The translations under genes were made by a program, and so were the position numbers. Below the pieces are notes generated by a model. The model searched no databases. It had not been told where the DNA came from and saw only the letters and a list, made by a program, of their open reading frames with translations. Below are positions 8,774-19,363 of a stretch of 64,000 bases of DNA, in pieces; position 1 is the first letter of the stretch; every line of letters begins with the position of its first letter. Where the stretch lies: positions 310,001-374,000 of the forward strand of contig NZ_JBBPFS010000001.1 in NCBI RefSeq assembly GCF_038069765.1, in the 5' to 3' direction. This DNA comes from Arthrobacter_B sp038069765. Lineage in GTDB: Bacteria; Actinomycetota; Actinomycetes; Actinomycetales; Micrococcaceae.

Positions 8774-8816
8774 CCTGTCCGGGCGGGTCCGCCCGTCCGG
8801 ACCAAAGCAGGACAGG
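8774..8816 (+). promoter_or_regulatory. Intercistronic hairpin before trpB that may mask its ribosome-binding site
   Basis: CCTGTCC (8774-8780) is complementary to GGACAGG (8810-8816), enclosing a GC-rich inner hairpin (about 8780-8795). The right arm contains the AGG of the trpB Shine-Dalgarno sequence. Seen by eye; folding energy not computed. Confidence 0.4.
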
Positions 8817-8826
8817 AACCAGCTCC

Positions 8827-10242
8827 ATGACCGGGAATCCGGAACAGACAGGCGCAGCCGAGGCTGCACCCACGTCCGCCAACACCTCCACTGCTCCGTC
8901 GGACGCCGCTGAGCGCGCCGCCGCGGCTGCTGTCACGGAGGAGGTGGCCGACGCGTTCCTGAACACCCACGGCTCGCTGCGCCACGCCCCCGGCCCGTAC
9001 TTCGGCGAGTACGGCGGACGCTGGATGCCCGAATCCCTGATCGCTGCCCTGGACGAACTGGAAGACACCTTCGAAAAGGCCAAGGCCGATCCGGAGTTCC
9101 GGGCGCAGATCGCTGACCTGAACAAGAACTACTCCGGCCGCCCCTCGCTGCTCACCGAAGCCAAGCGCTTCGCCGAGCACGCCGGCGGCGTGCGGATCTT
9201 CCTCAAGCGCGAAGACCTGAACCACACCGGCTCGCACAAGATCAACAACGTGCTCGGTCAGGCCCTGCTGGCCAAGCGCATGGGCAAGACCCGCGTGATC
9301 GCTGAAACCGGCGCCGGCCAGCACGGCGTTGCCAGCGCCACCGCCGCCGCTCTCCTGGGCCTGGAATGCGTGGTCTACATGGGAGCGGAGGACTGCCGCC
9401 GGCAGGCCCTGAACGTCGCCCGGATGGAACTGCTCGGCGCCACCGTCATCCCCGTCACCCACGGGTCCCAGACACTGAAGGATGCCATCAACGAGGCGCT
9501 GCGGGACTGGGTCGCCAACGTGGACAGCACCCACTACCTGCTCGGCACCGCTGCCGGAGCGCACCCGTTCCCGGCCATGGTCCGCTACTTCCACGAAGTG
9601 ATCGGCGAGGAAGCACGCGCGCAGATGCTGGAGCAGACCGGCCGGCTGCCGGACGCCGTCTGTGCCTGCATCGGCGGCGGGTCCAACGCCATCGGCATTT
9701 TCCACGGCTTCCTGGATGACCCAGAGGTAAAGATCTACGGCTTCGAAGCCGGCGGCGACGGCGTCGACACCGGCCGCCATGCCGCCACCATCACCCTGGG
9801 CCGCCCCGGCGTGCTGCACGGCGCCCGCTCCTACCTGATGCAGGACGAAGACGGCCAGACGGTGGAATCCCACTCGATCTCCGCCGGCCTGGACTACCCC
9901 GGCGTCGGCCCCGAGCATGCCTACCTCTCCGACATCGGAAGGGTTTCCTACGAGGCCATCACGGACACCGAAGCGATGGACGCCTTCCAGCTGCTCTGCC
10001 GCACCGAAGGCATCATTCCCGCGATCGAGTCCGCCCACGCCCTGGCCGGTGCCATCAAGGTGGGCCGGCGGCTCGCCGATGAGGCCGCGGCCGGGAACAC
10101 CGGGGACGCCTCGGAGAAGATCGTGCTGGTGAACCTCTCCGGGCGCGGCGACAAGGACGTTGCCACCGCCGCCGAATGGTTCAACCTGCTGGACGAGAAG
10201 TCCGCCGAAGCCGAAATCGCCAAAGAGGGGGAACAGCTGTGA
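8827..10242 (+). CDS. trpB: Tryptophan synthase beta chain
   Basis: A 471-residue TrpB, the PLP enzyme that joins indole and serine. After about 50 poorly conserved residues comes GPYFGEYGGRWMPESLIAAL, then LKREDLNHTGSHKINN with the PLP lysine, AETGAGQHGVASATAAALLG, CIGGGSNAIGIF (phosphate-binding GGGSN) and VNLSGRGDKDV. The N-terminal extension (Ala/Thr/Glu-rich) is longer than in most TrpB proteins. The frame is open to 8524 inside trpC; the ATG at 8827 with AGGA before it is the plausible start. It overlaps trpA by 4 nt (GTGA), indicating translational coupling of the two subunits. Confidence 0.95.
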   Translation: MTGNPEQTGAAEAAPTSANTSTAPSDAAERAAAAAVTEEVADAFLNTHGSLRHAPGPYFGEYGGRWMPESLIAALDELEDTFEKAKADPEFRAQIADLNKNYSGRPSLLTEAKRFAEHAGGVRIFLKREDLNHTGSHKINNVLGQALLAKRMGKTRVIAETGAGQHGVASATAAALLGLECVVYMGAEDCRRQALNVARMELLGATVIPVTHGSQTLKDAINEALRDWVANVDSTHYLLGTAAGAHPFPAMVRYFHEVIGEEARAQMLEQTGRLPDAVCACIGGGSNAIGIFHGFLDDPEVKIYGFEAGGDGVDTGRHAATITLGRPGVLHGARSYLMQDEDGQTVESHSISAGLDYPGVGPEHAYLSDIGRVSYEAITDTEAMDAFQLLCRTEGIIPAIESAHALAGAIKVGRRLADEAAAGNTGDASEKIVLVNLSGRGDKDVATAAEWFNLLDEKSAEAEIAKEGEQL

Positions 10243-11072
10243 GCACCGCCGTTCACAACACGTCCGGTTCGGGAACCAACGCCCGCAGCAAATCCGCAGC
10301 AGCCATTGACCGGGCCGCTGCGGACGGCCGCGCCGCACTGATTGGCTACCTGCCCGCCGGATTCCCGTCCGTGCAGGAAACCATCGACGCCGGAATCGCT
10401 CTCGCGGAAAACGGAGCCGACCTCATCGAGGTCGGCATCCCGTACTCCGACCCGGTCATGGACGGACACGTCATCCAGGCAGCCACCACGCAGGCCCTGG
10501 CACAGGGTTTCCGCGTCTCCGAGGTGTTTGACGTCGTCGCCGGCATCACTGCCGCCACCGACGCAGCCGTGCTGGTCATGACCTACTGGAACCCCGTCGT
10601 CCGGATGGGCGTGGACGAGTTCTCGCGCCGCCTGGCCGAAGCCGGGGGAGCGGGCCTGATCACTCCGGACCTCATTCCCGACGAAGCGTCGGAATGGATG
10701 GAGGCCTCGGACAAATACGGTCTGGACCGGGTCTTCCTGGTCGCTCCGTCCTCCACCCCCGAACGCATGAAGAGCACCGTCGCGGCGAGCCGCGGCTTTG
10801 TCTACGCGGTGTCCATCATGGGCGTCACCGGTGCCCGCAGCTCCGTGAGCACGGCAGCGAAGGACGTCGTCTCGGCCGCCCGTGCAGCCGGTGCTCAGCG
10901 CGTCTGCGTGGGCCTGGGCGTCTCAAACTCCGGGCATGTCCGGGAAATCGGCGCCTACGCCGACGGCGTGATCGTCGGCACCGCACTGGTGGCCGCACTG
11001 CGCGACGGCGGCGTCCCCGCCGTTGCCGACCTCACCCGTGAACTCAGCACCGGAACCCGAAAGAGCAACTAA
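10239..11072 (+). CDS. trpA: Tryptophan synthase alpha chain
   Basis: A 277-residue TIM-barrel TrpA that cleaves indole-3-glycerol phosphate. Motifs: ALIGYLPAGFPSVQETIDAG, ADLIEVGIPYSDPVMDGHVI (catalytic Glu and Asp), VLVMTYWNPVVRMG, GLITPDLIPDEASEW, FLVAPSSTPERM, YAVSIMGVTGAR and VCVGLGVSNSGHV. The GTG start overlaps the trpB stop by 4 nt; the stop overlaps the lgt ATG by one base. About 25 residues precede the conserved fold. Confidence 0.95.
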   Translation: MSTAVHNTSGSGTNARSKSAAAIDRAAADGRAALIGYLPAGFPSVQETIDAGIALAENGADLIEVGIPYSDPVMDGHVIQAATTQALAQGFRVSEVFDVVAGITAATDAAVLVMTYWNPVVRMGVDEFSRRLAEAGGAGLITPDLIPDEASEWMEASDKYGLDRVFLVAPSSTPERMKSTVAASRGFVYAVSIMGVTGARSSVSTAAKDVVSAARAAGAQRVCVGLGVSNSGHVREIGAYADGVIVGTALVAALRDGGVPAVADLTRELSTGTRKSN

Positions 11073-12112
11073 TGAACCTGATGTCCGTGACGGCTCCGGC
11101 CAGCATCCCCAGCCCGCCCGCGGACTTCAGCAGCTTCTCGCTGGGCCCCCTCACGCTCCACACCTACGCGCTGTGCATCCTGGCCGGCATCATCCTGGCC
11201 CTGTGGATGACGTCCACCCGCTGGAAGCGCCGGGGCCTGCCTGAAGAAGCCGTCTGGGACATTGCCATCTGGGCCATCCCGTTCGGCATCATCGGCGGCC
11301 GGCTCTACCACGTGGTCTCCTCGCCTGACGCCTACTTCGGGGCCGACGGGGACCTCTCCCTGATTCCGCAGATCTGGCGGGGCGGGCTGGGTATCTGGGG
11401 TGCCGTGGCGCTCGGTGCCGTGGGCGCCTGGATCGGCTGCCGGCGCGCCGGTATCAAGCTCTCCACCTTCGCCGACGTCGGGGTTCCCGGCCTGCTGCTG
11501 GCGCAGGCCGTGGGCCGCTGGGGCAACTGGTTCAACCAGGAGCTTTTCGGCAGCCCCACGGATGTGCCCTGGGGACTGGAAATCGATGCGAACAACCCCA
11601 ACTTCCCGGACGGGACGGCACCCGGGACCCTGTTCCACCCCACCTTCCTTTACGAGTCGCTCTGGTGCCTGGCCGGTGTTGCCCTGCTGCTGGCCCTGGA
11701 CAAAAAGTTCCGGCTGCGCGGCGGGCGCCTGTTCTGGGTCTACGCCGCCTACTACACCCTGGGCCGGCTCTGGATCGAGATCCTGCGCATTGACGACGCT
11801 GAAATGATTACGTTCTTCGGCGTCACACAGCGGCTGAACGTCTGGACCAGCGTGGCGCTGTTCGTGTTCTCCCTGGCAATGTTCATTTACCTGACTTTCC
11901 GCGCCCGCAAGGGCGGAAACGAGTCCCTGTACCTGCCCGGACACGAACCGGCAGCAGAAACCGCAGCGTTACCGGAAGATCACAAGATCGAAACAGAACA
12001 ACAGAATTCGGCCGCTGCGTCTTCTGCGTCACAGTCGCGTGCTAATCTCGCAGAGACAAAAAACGAGGACACTGATTCTCGCAAGCCCGGAACTCCGGGT
12101 ACTGCCAAGTAG
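11072..12112 (+). CDS. lgt: Prolipoprotein diacylglyceryl transferase
   Basis: A 346-residue membrane enzyme that transfers diacylglycerol from phosphatidylglycerol to the lipobox cysteine of prolipoproteins. It has about seven membrane helices, the Lgt signature QAVGRWGNWFNQELFG and the upstream PFGIIGGRLYHV segment. After the last helix (about residue 270) comes a roughly 65-residue hydrophilic tail rich in Glu, Ser and Ala, a common actinobacterial addition. Start and trpA stop overlap (TAATG), so it is likely expressed with the trp genes. A substrate in the window is the lipoprotein at 33981. Confidence 0.93.
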   Translation: MNLMSVTAPASIPSPPADFSSFSLGPLTLHTYALCILAGIILALWMTSTRWKRRGLPEEAVWDIAIWAIPFGIIGGRLYHVVSSPDAYFGADGDLSLIPQIWRGGLGIWGAVALGAVGAWIGCRRAGIKLSTFADVGVPGLLLAQAVGRWGNWFNQELFGSPTDVPWGLEIDANNPNFPDGTAPGTLFHPTFLYESLWCLAGVALLLALDKKFRLRGGRLFWVYAAYYTLGRLWIEILRIDDAEMITFFGVTQRLNVWTSVALFVFSLAMFIYLTFRARKGGNESLYLPGHEPAAETAALPEDHKIETEQQNSAAASSASQSRANLAETKNEDTDSRKPGTPGTAK

Positions 12113-12301
12113 CACCGGTCGGGTTACCTCCTTCGCCGGTGCTTCTGCCACGTAGCCGTGGCCGCCCCTGAAGGGACCGCGGGAACAACCCCGACCCCCT
12201 TTGAGGTGAAGTACTGAACACCGCGGAATGTCTCTGCCTTCCGCCGTGGGGCCAGCGTTGTCCCCTCCCACCGCTCAATCAGGGGGAAGGACTTACCTCT
12301 C
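12113..12301 (+). promoter_or_regulatory. Structured leader upstream of gltB
   Basis: This 189-nt gap has several complementary segments: CACCGG/CCGGTG (12113-12118, 12136-12141); a long-range pair GGTCGGGTT (12117-12125) with AACCCCGACC (12187-12196), one bulge; and an enclosed hairpin GCCAC/GTGGC (12147-12151, 12158-12162). The first two are mutually exclusive. No coding sequence or known riboswitch core recognised. Confidence 0.4.
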
Positions 12302-15300
12302 ATGACTGACCAGTTTCCGCCCGGCGGAGCTTCCGCTGTTTCGCCGTTCACCCGCTTCGCCGGTTTTCCGGCCGACACCGGGCTGTACCGCGCCGAGAAC
12401 GAAAAAGACGCCTGCGGGCTGGCCGTCATCGCCACCCTCCGCGGAGAGCCCGGGCACGACATCGTTGACGCCGCCCTGACCGCCCTGCGCAACCTGGAAC
12501 ACCGCGGCGCCGTAGGCGCCGACGAAGGAACCGGCGACGGCGCCGGACTGCTCACCCAGGTACCCGACGAGTTCTTCCGTGCAGTCACCGCCTTTGACCT
12601 GCCTGCCGCCGGCACGTACGCCGTCGGCACCGCGTTCCTGCCCACCGAGGCCCGCGAGCAGGAAACCGCCCGCGCAGGGGTGGAATCCATCGCTGAATCC
12701 GAGGGCCTCGACGTGCTGGGCTGGCGCGAAGTGCCCATCGTCGCCGACTTGGTGGGAGCCATGTCCCGGGCCTGCATGCCGCACTTTGTCCAGGTGTTCC
12801 TTGCCCCGGCCGACGGCGACGCCTCCGACCTGGATGCCCGCGCCTTCCGTGTCCGCAAGCGCTCCCAGAACAAGTTCGGGGTGTACTTCCCGTCCCTGTC
12901 CTCCAAGACCATGGTCTACAAGGGCATGCTCACCACCGCCCAGCTGGAGCCGTTCTACCCGGACCTCTCGGATCCGCGGTTCAAGACCCGGCTGGGCATT
13001 GTCCACTCCCGGTTCTCCACCAACACCTTCCCGTCCTGGCCGCTGGCCCAGCCGTTCCGCACCATTGCGCACAACGGCGAAATCAACACGGTCAAGGGCA
13101 ACCGGAACTGGATGCGCGCCCGGCAGTCCCAGCTGAAGAACCCGCTGCTGGGGGACACTCCCGAAGAGCTGTACCCGATCTGCACCCCCGGCGCTTCGGA
13201 CTCGGCATCTTTCGACGAGGTGGCCGAACTGCTGATGCTCTCCGGCCGGCCCATCACGCACGCGATCATGATGATGATTCCCGAGGCCTGGGAAAACCAC
13301 GCGACCATGGATCCGGCCCGCCGCGCGTTTTACCAGTACCACTCCATGCTGATGGAGCCCTGGGACGGTCCCGCCGCGGTGTCCTTCACCGACGGCACGC
13401 AGGTGGGTGCGGTCCTGGACCGCAACGGGCTGCGCCCGGCCCGCTACTGGGTGATGGAGGACGGGCTGGTGGTCCTGGCCTCGGAGGTTGGCGTAGTGGA
13501 CATCGATCCGGCCAAGGTGGTCCGCAAGGGCCGCGTGTCTCCGGGGAAAATGTTCCTCGTGGACACCCAGGCCGGCCGCCTGATCGAAGACGCCGAAATC
13601 AAGGCCGAGATGGCCGCCGCCAATCCGTGGGCCGACTGGGTGCGGGAAAACCAGGTTTCGCTGGAAGAGCTGCCCGAGCGCGAACACGTGCTGCACACCA
13701 AGGCGTCCATCAACCGGCGGCAGCGGACCTTCGGCTACACGCAGGAGGAACTGCGCATCCTGCTCGGTCCGATGGCCCGCACCGGCGCCGAGCCGCTCGG
13801 CGCCATGGGCTCGGACACCCCCATTGCCGTACTCTCCCAGCGCCCGAGGCTGCTGTTCGACTACTTTGTGCAGTCCTTCGCCCAGGTCACCAACCCGCCG
13901 CTGGATGCCATCCGCGAGGAGCTGGTCACCTCCATGCGCGCCTCGATCGGACCCGTGGGGAACCTGCTGGCAACCGGCCAGGTCCGCAACCGCCAGATCG
14001 CCCTGAACTTCCCCGTCATCACCAATGACCAGCTGGCCAAGATCGCCAAGCTGACCAACGACGACGGCGAGAAGATCTCGCTGAAGGTGCGCGGACTGTA
14101 CCGGCCGCAGGGCGGCGAAGCCGAACTGCGTGCCCGCATCGCCGAGATCTGCGAAAAGGTCTCCGGGGCCGTGAACCGCGGCATCGAGTACATTGTGCTC
14201 TCCGACCGCGATTCCAGTGCCCAGTGGGCGCCGATCCCGTCGCTGCTGCTGCTCTCCGCCGTGCACCACCACCTGCTCAAGAGTGCCAACCGGACCAAGA
14301 TTTCGCTGCTGGTCGAAGCAGGCGACGTCCGCGAGGTGCACCACGTGGCCGTGCTCATGGGCTACGGCGCCTCCGCGGTAAACCCGTACCTGGCCATGGA
14401 AAGCTGCGAGGAGCTGGTCCGCAACGGTGACATCACCGGGGTCAGCCGCGAAGAGGCCGTGTCCAACCTGATCAAGGGCCTGGGCAAGGGTGTCCTGAAG
14501 ATCATGTCCAAAATGGGCATTTCCACCGTGGCCTCCTACTGCGGAGCCCAGACCTTCGAGGCCCTGGGTTTGGGCCAGGAACTGGTGGATGAGTTCTTCC
14601 ACGGCACCCAGTCCCAGCTCGGCGGAGTCGGCCTGGACGTCATCGCCGCCGAAGCCGCCGCCCGGCACGCCAGCGCGTACCCCGACGACGAAATCGAGGA
14701 TCCGCACCGGCCGCTGGAGAACGGCGGGGAATACCAGTGGCGCCGCGAGGGTCCGCCGCACCTGTTCAACCCGGAGACCGTGTTCCGGCTCCAGCACGCC
14801 ACCCGCGAACGCCGCTACGACATCTTCAAGGCCTACACGAACGGCGTGGATGACCAGTCCAAGTCGCTGATGACCCTGCGCGGGCTGCTCGAGTTCCGGA
14901 CGGCTGACCGTACCCCGGTGCCGATCGAGGAAGTGGAACCCGTTTCCAGCATCGTCAAGCGCTTCTCCACCGGCGCCATGAGCTACGGCTCCATCTCACA
15001 GGAAGCACACGAGACCCTGGCCATTGCCATGAACCGGCTGGGCGCCAAGTCCAACACCGGCGAAGGCGGCGAGGACGTGGAACGGCTGCTGGATCCCGAG
15101 CGCCGCTCCGCCATCAAGCAGGTGGCCTCCGGCCGCTTCGGCGTCACCAGCCTGTACCTGACCAACGCCGATGACATCCAGATCAAGATGGCCCAGGGCG
15201 CCAAGCCCGGCGAGGGCGGCCAGCTGATGGCGCAGAAGGTCTACCCGTGGGTGGCCCGCACGCGGCACTCCACGCCCGGCGTCGGGCTCATTTCCCCGCC

Positions 15301-16883
15301 GCCGCACCACGACATCTACTCCATCGAGGACCTCGCCCAGCTCATCTACGACCTCAAGCGTTCCAACCCGAGCGCCCGGGTCCACGTGAAGCTGGTGTCC
15401 GAAGCCGGTATCGGCACCGTGGCGGCAGGCGTGACCAAGGCCAAGGCCGACGTCGTCCTCGTCTCCGGGCACGACGGCGGCACCGGCGCCTCGCCGTTGA
15501 ACTCGCTCAAGCATGCCGGCGCCCCGTGGGAGCTCGGCCTCGCCGAAACCCAGCAGACACTGATGATCAACGGACTGCGCGACCGCGTGGTGGTGCAGGT
15601 GGACGGGCAGCTCAAGACCGGGCGCGACGTCGTGATTGCCGCGCTGCTCGGCGGCGAGGAGTTCGGTTTCGCCACCGCTCCGCTGGTGGTCTCGGGCTGC
15701 ATCATGATGCGCGTCTGCCACCTGGACACCTGTCCGGTGGGCGTGGCCACGCAGAACCCGGAACTGCGGGCCCGCTTCTCCGGCAAGCCGGAATTCGTGG
15801 TGAACTTCTTCGAGTTCCTGGCCGAGGAAGTGCGCGAGATCCTTGCCGAACTCGGCTTCCGCTCCCTGGAAGAGGCGATCGGTCACACCGAACTGCTGGA
15901 CACCAAGGCAGCCATTGACCACTGGAAGGCCGACGGCCTGGACCTGGAGCCCGTGCTGCGCGGTTCCGACGTTGTGGAAAACGGGGCGCCCCTGCGCAAC
16001 ATGGTGCCGCAGAACCATGACCTGGACTCGCACTTCGACAACAAGCTGATTGAGATGAGCGCCGACGCCCTGGCCAACCGGAACCCGGTGCGCATCACCC
16101 TGGACGTGGTGAACACCGACCGCTCGGTGGGCACCATGCTCGGGCACACGGTGACCAAAACCTTCGGCATCGACACCCTGGCCACCGACACCATCGACGT
16201 GACCCTTACCGGCCAGGCCGGACAGTCGCTGGGCGCCTTCCTGCCGGCCGGCATCACGCTGCGCCTGCTCGGCGACTCCAACGACTACGTGGGCAAGGGG
16301 CTTTCCGGCGGCCGGATCATCGTCCGCCCGGACCGCGCCAACGTGTTCGACGCCGCGCGCAACGTCATTGCCGGAAACGTCATCGGGTACGGCGCCACCA
16401 GCGGTGAGATGTTCCTGCGAGGCCAGGTGGGTGAACGGTTCCTGGTCCGCAACTCCGGGGCCACCGCCGTCGTCGAGGGCATCGGTGACCACGGCTGCGA
16501 GTACATGACCGGCGGACAGGCCCTGATCCTGGGCCCCACCGGACGTAACTTCGGAGCGGGCATGTCCGGCGGCACGGCGTACCTGCTGGACCTGGTGCCC
16601 GAACGGATGAACAAGGACGCAATCCAGAAGGGCGAACTGCGGCTGGAACCGCTGGACGCCGAAGACGCGGATATTGTCCGCGGCCTGCTGATCAGGCACG
16701 TCGAGGAGACCGAATCCGTTCTCGCGGCGTCCCTGCTGGAGGACTTCCCTGCCACTGCCCGCCGCATGACCAAGGTGCTGCCGCGTGACTACGCGGCCGT
16801 GCTGGACGCCCGCGCCTCCGCAGCCGAAGCGGGTCTTGACCCCGACGGCGCCGAAGCATGGACCCGAATTTTGGAGGTAACCG

Positions 16884-16891
<8 letters not shown>
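12302..16891 (+). CDS. gltB: Glutamate synthase (NADPH) large subunit
   Basis: A 1529-residue GltB that makes two glutamates from glutamine and 2-oxoglutarate. The N-terminal amidotransferase would be exposed by cleavage before Cys38 (in ENEKDACGLAV). The FMN-binding synthase domain contains AKSNTGEGGEDVERL, QIKMAQGAKPGEGGQL and VLVSGHDGGTGASPL. The 3Fe-4S cluster is held by Cys1133, Cys1139 and Cys1144 (CIMMRVCHLDTCPVG). The C-terminal glutamate-synthase beta-helix carries GKGLSGGRIIVRPD and GAGMSGGTAYLLD. Length is normal. It overlaps gltD by 8 nt. Confidence 0.96.
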
Positions 16892-18341
<1,450 letters not shown>

Positions 18342-18353
18342 CCCGTCCGGGTT

Positions 18354-18399
18354 CTGCAGGAGCGGCAGCCACTACGTGGATTTTTTGCTGTTCCTGCAG
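18354..18399 (+). terminator. Weak hairpin after gltD
   Basis: CTGCAGGA (18354-18361) pairs with TCCTGCAG (18392-18399), with weaker inner complementarity. The T-run lies in the loop, not after the stem, so termination is doubtful. Confidence 0.3.
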
Positions 18400-18410
18400 A
18401 CCCCTTCCTC

Positions 18411-18440
18411 AGGCACTGTTCCAGCGGTACAGTGCCTGCA
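18411..18440 (+). promoter_or_regulatory. 27-bp inverted repeat over the -10 box of the PadR operon
   Basis: AGGCACTGT (18411-18419) and ACAGTGCCT (18429-18437) are perfect 9-bp inverted arms with a 9-nt spacer. The right arm covers most of the -10 element TACAGT (18428-18433), and the ATG begins 7 nt after that element. Probable operator for the PadR-like protein of this operon. Confidence 0.55.
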
Positions 18441-18889
18441 TGACTACACACATAGTGCCCCCGCCTGCCGTCAATGCACGGTCCGTATTGCTGCCCTACC
18501 TCCTCGGCCTGGCCGCGGCGATGCTGTTCATCCAGGCAGCCATCGCCCTGACCGGGGGAGAGGTTGGCCTCCTCGCCGGGACTCTCACCGCTGCCGCGGC
18601 GGCGGGGGTCGCCGCCTGGATGGTGCTCAGCCGCCGGAAGCTGCTGCGTATCCGCTTCGGCTTTGCCGTGGCCCATGCCATTGCGTTCGCTGCTGTCACC
18701 ACGTCCTTCAACGCCCATGCCGTACTCCGGGCCGTGAGCCTGGGGTCATCCGGGGGAGAGGGGGCCGTTGCGCAGGAGCTTCTGGCCACGCCGTGGTTCG
18801 GTGCAACTCTGCTCATGAGTGCCGCCTGGGGACTCGGGCTGCTCATCCATCTCACCGGCAGCGTCCTGGGCCGCGGCTGGGAGGATTGA
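18440..18889 (+). CDS. Integral membrane protein in operon with a PadR-type regulator
   Basis: A 149-residue protein with four hydrophobic stretches: VLLPYLLGLAAAMLFIQAAI, VGLLAGTLTAAAAAGVAAWM, FAVAHAIAFAAVTTSFNAHA and LLMSAAWGLGLLIHLTGSVL. No family recognised. The frame is open to 18272, but the ATG at 18440 fits: the upstream part is low-complexity, and a -10 box stands 6 nt before the ATG, implying a leaderless mRNA. The stop is 2 nt before the PadR-like gene. Context suggests a membrane protein whose level is set by that regulator, as with other PadR-linked transporters or stress proteins; this is inference. Confidence 0.7.
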   Translation: MTTHIVPPPAVNARSVLLPYLLGLAAAMLFIQAAIALTGGEVGLLAGTLTAAAAAGVAAWMVLSRRKLLRIRFGFAVAHAIAFAAVTTSFNAHAVLRAVSLGSSGGEGAVAQELLATPWFGATLLMSAAWGLGLLIHLTGSVLGRGWED

Positions 18890-18891
18890 GA

Positions 18892-19296
18892 ATGCACCAT
18901 CCCGCGGAGGAACAGGAATGGGTTCAGTCCCGGATCGAATCATGGGTGGAAACCTACAAAAAATCCATGCTGACGCCGGTGGTGCTGAGCGCCGTGGCTG
19001 CCCGGACACCGGCAACGGTGGCAGCAATCGCAGCGGATGTCGCATCCCGCACCGGATGGACCGTCACCGAGCGCAGCCTCTACCGGACCCTGAAGCGGCT
19101 CCAGGACGCAGGATTCCTGCACAGTACCGACGTTGACGCAGCCCGTACCGGAGCCAAGCGCAAGGAACTGTCCCTGACCCGTGAGGGTTCCCGGTTCCTC
19201 GCCGGAATCAATCGCAGCCTGGTGCCTTTCCCCGCCCACGATCCGGCAGAGGACCCTTCGGCGGCGGGTGAGAGTAAAAACACGGGTAACAGTTGA
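18892..19296 (+). CDS. PadR-like winged-helix transcriptional regulator
   Basis: A 134-residue protein with a winged-helix core: KKSMLTPVVLSAVAARTPAT, then VTERSLYRTLKRLQDAGFLH (recognition helix) and GAKRKELSLTREGSRFLAGI (wing and following helix), the PadR pattern. The C-terminal 25 residues are polar. The ATG at 18892 lies 2 nt after the preceding membrane-protein gene, so both are expressed from the promoter near 18428, whose -10 is covered by a perfect palindrome. Autoregulation is likely. The inducer is unknown. Confidence 0.72.
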   Translation: MHHPAEEQEWVQSRIESWVETYKKSMLTPVVLSAVAARTPATVAAIAADVASRTGWTVTERSLYRTLKRLQDAGFLHSTDVDAARTGAKRKELSLTREGSRFLAGINRSLVPFPAHDPAEDPSAAGESKNTGNS

Positions 19297-19349
19297 CGCC
19301 GGGCACGACGTCTGCGGCCCGTCTCCATGCGGAATCGCCGCCGGGCGAC

Positions 19350-19363
19350 TAGGCTGGATCATA
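19350..19363 (+). promoter_or_regulatory. pyk -10 element, apparently leaderless start
   Basis: TAGGCT at 19350-19355 is 7 nt before the A of the pyk ATG (19363); no Shine-Dalgarno sequence is visible. No good -35 box at the expected distance. Confidence 0.45.
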
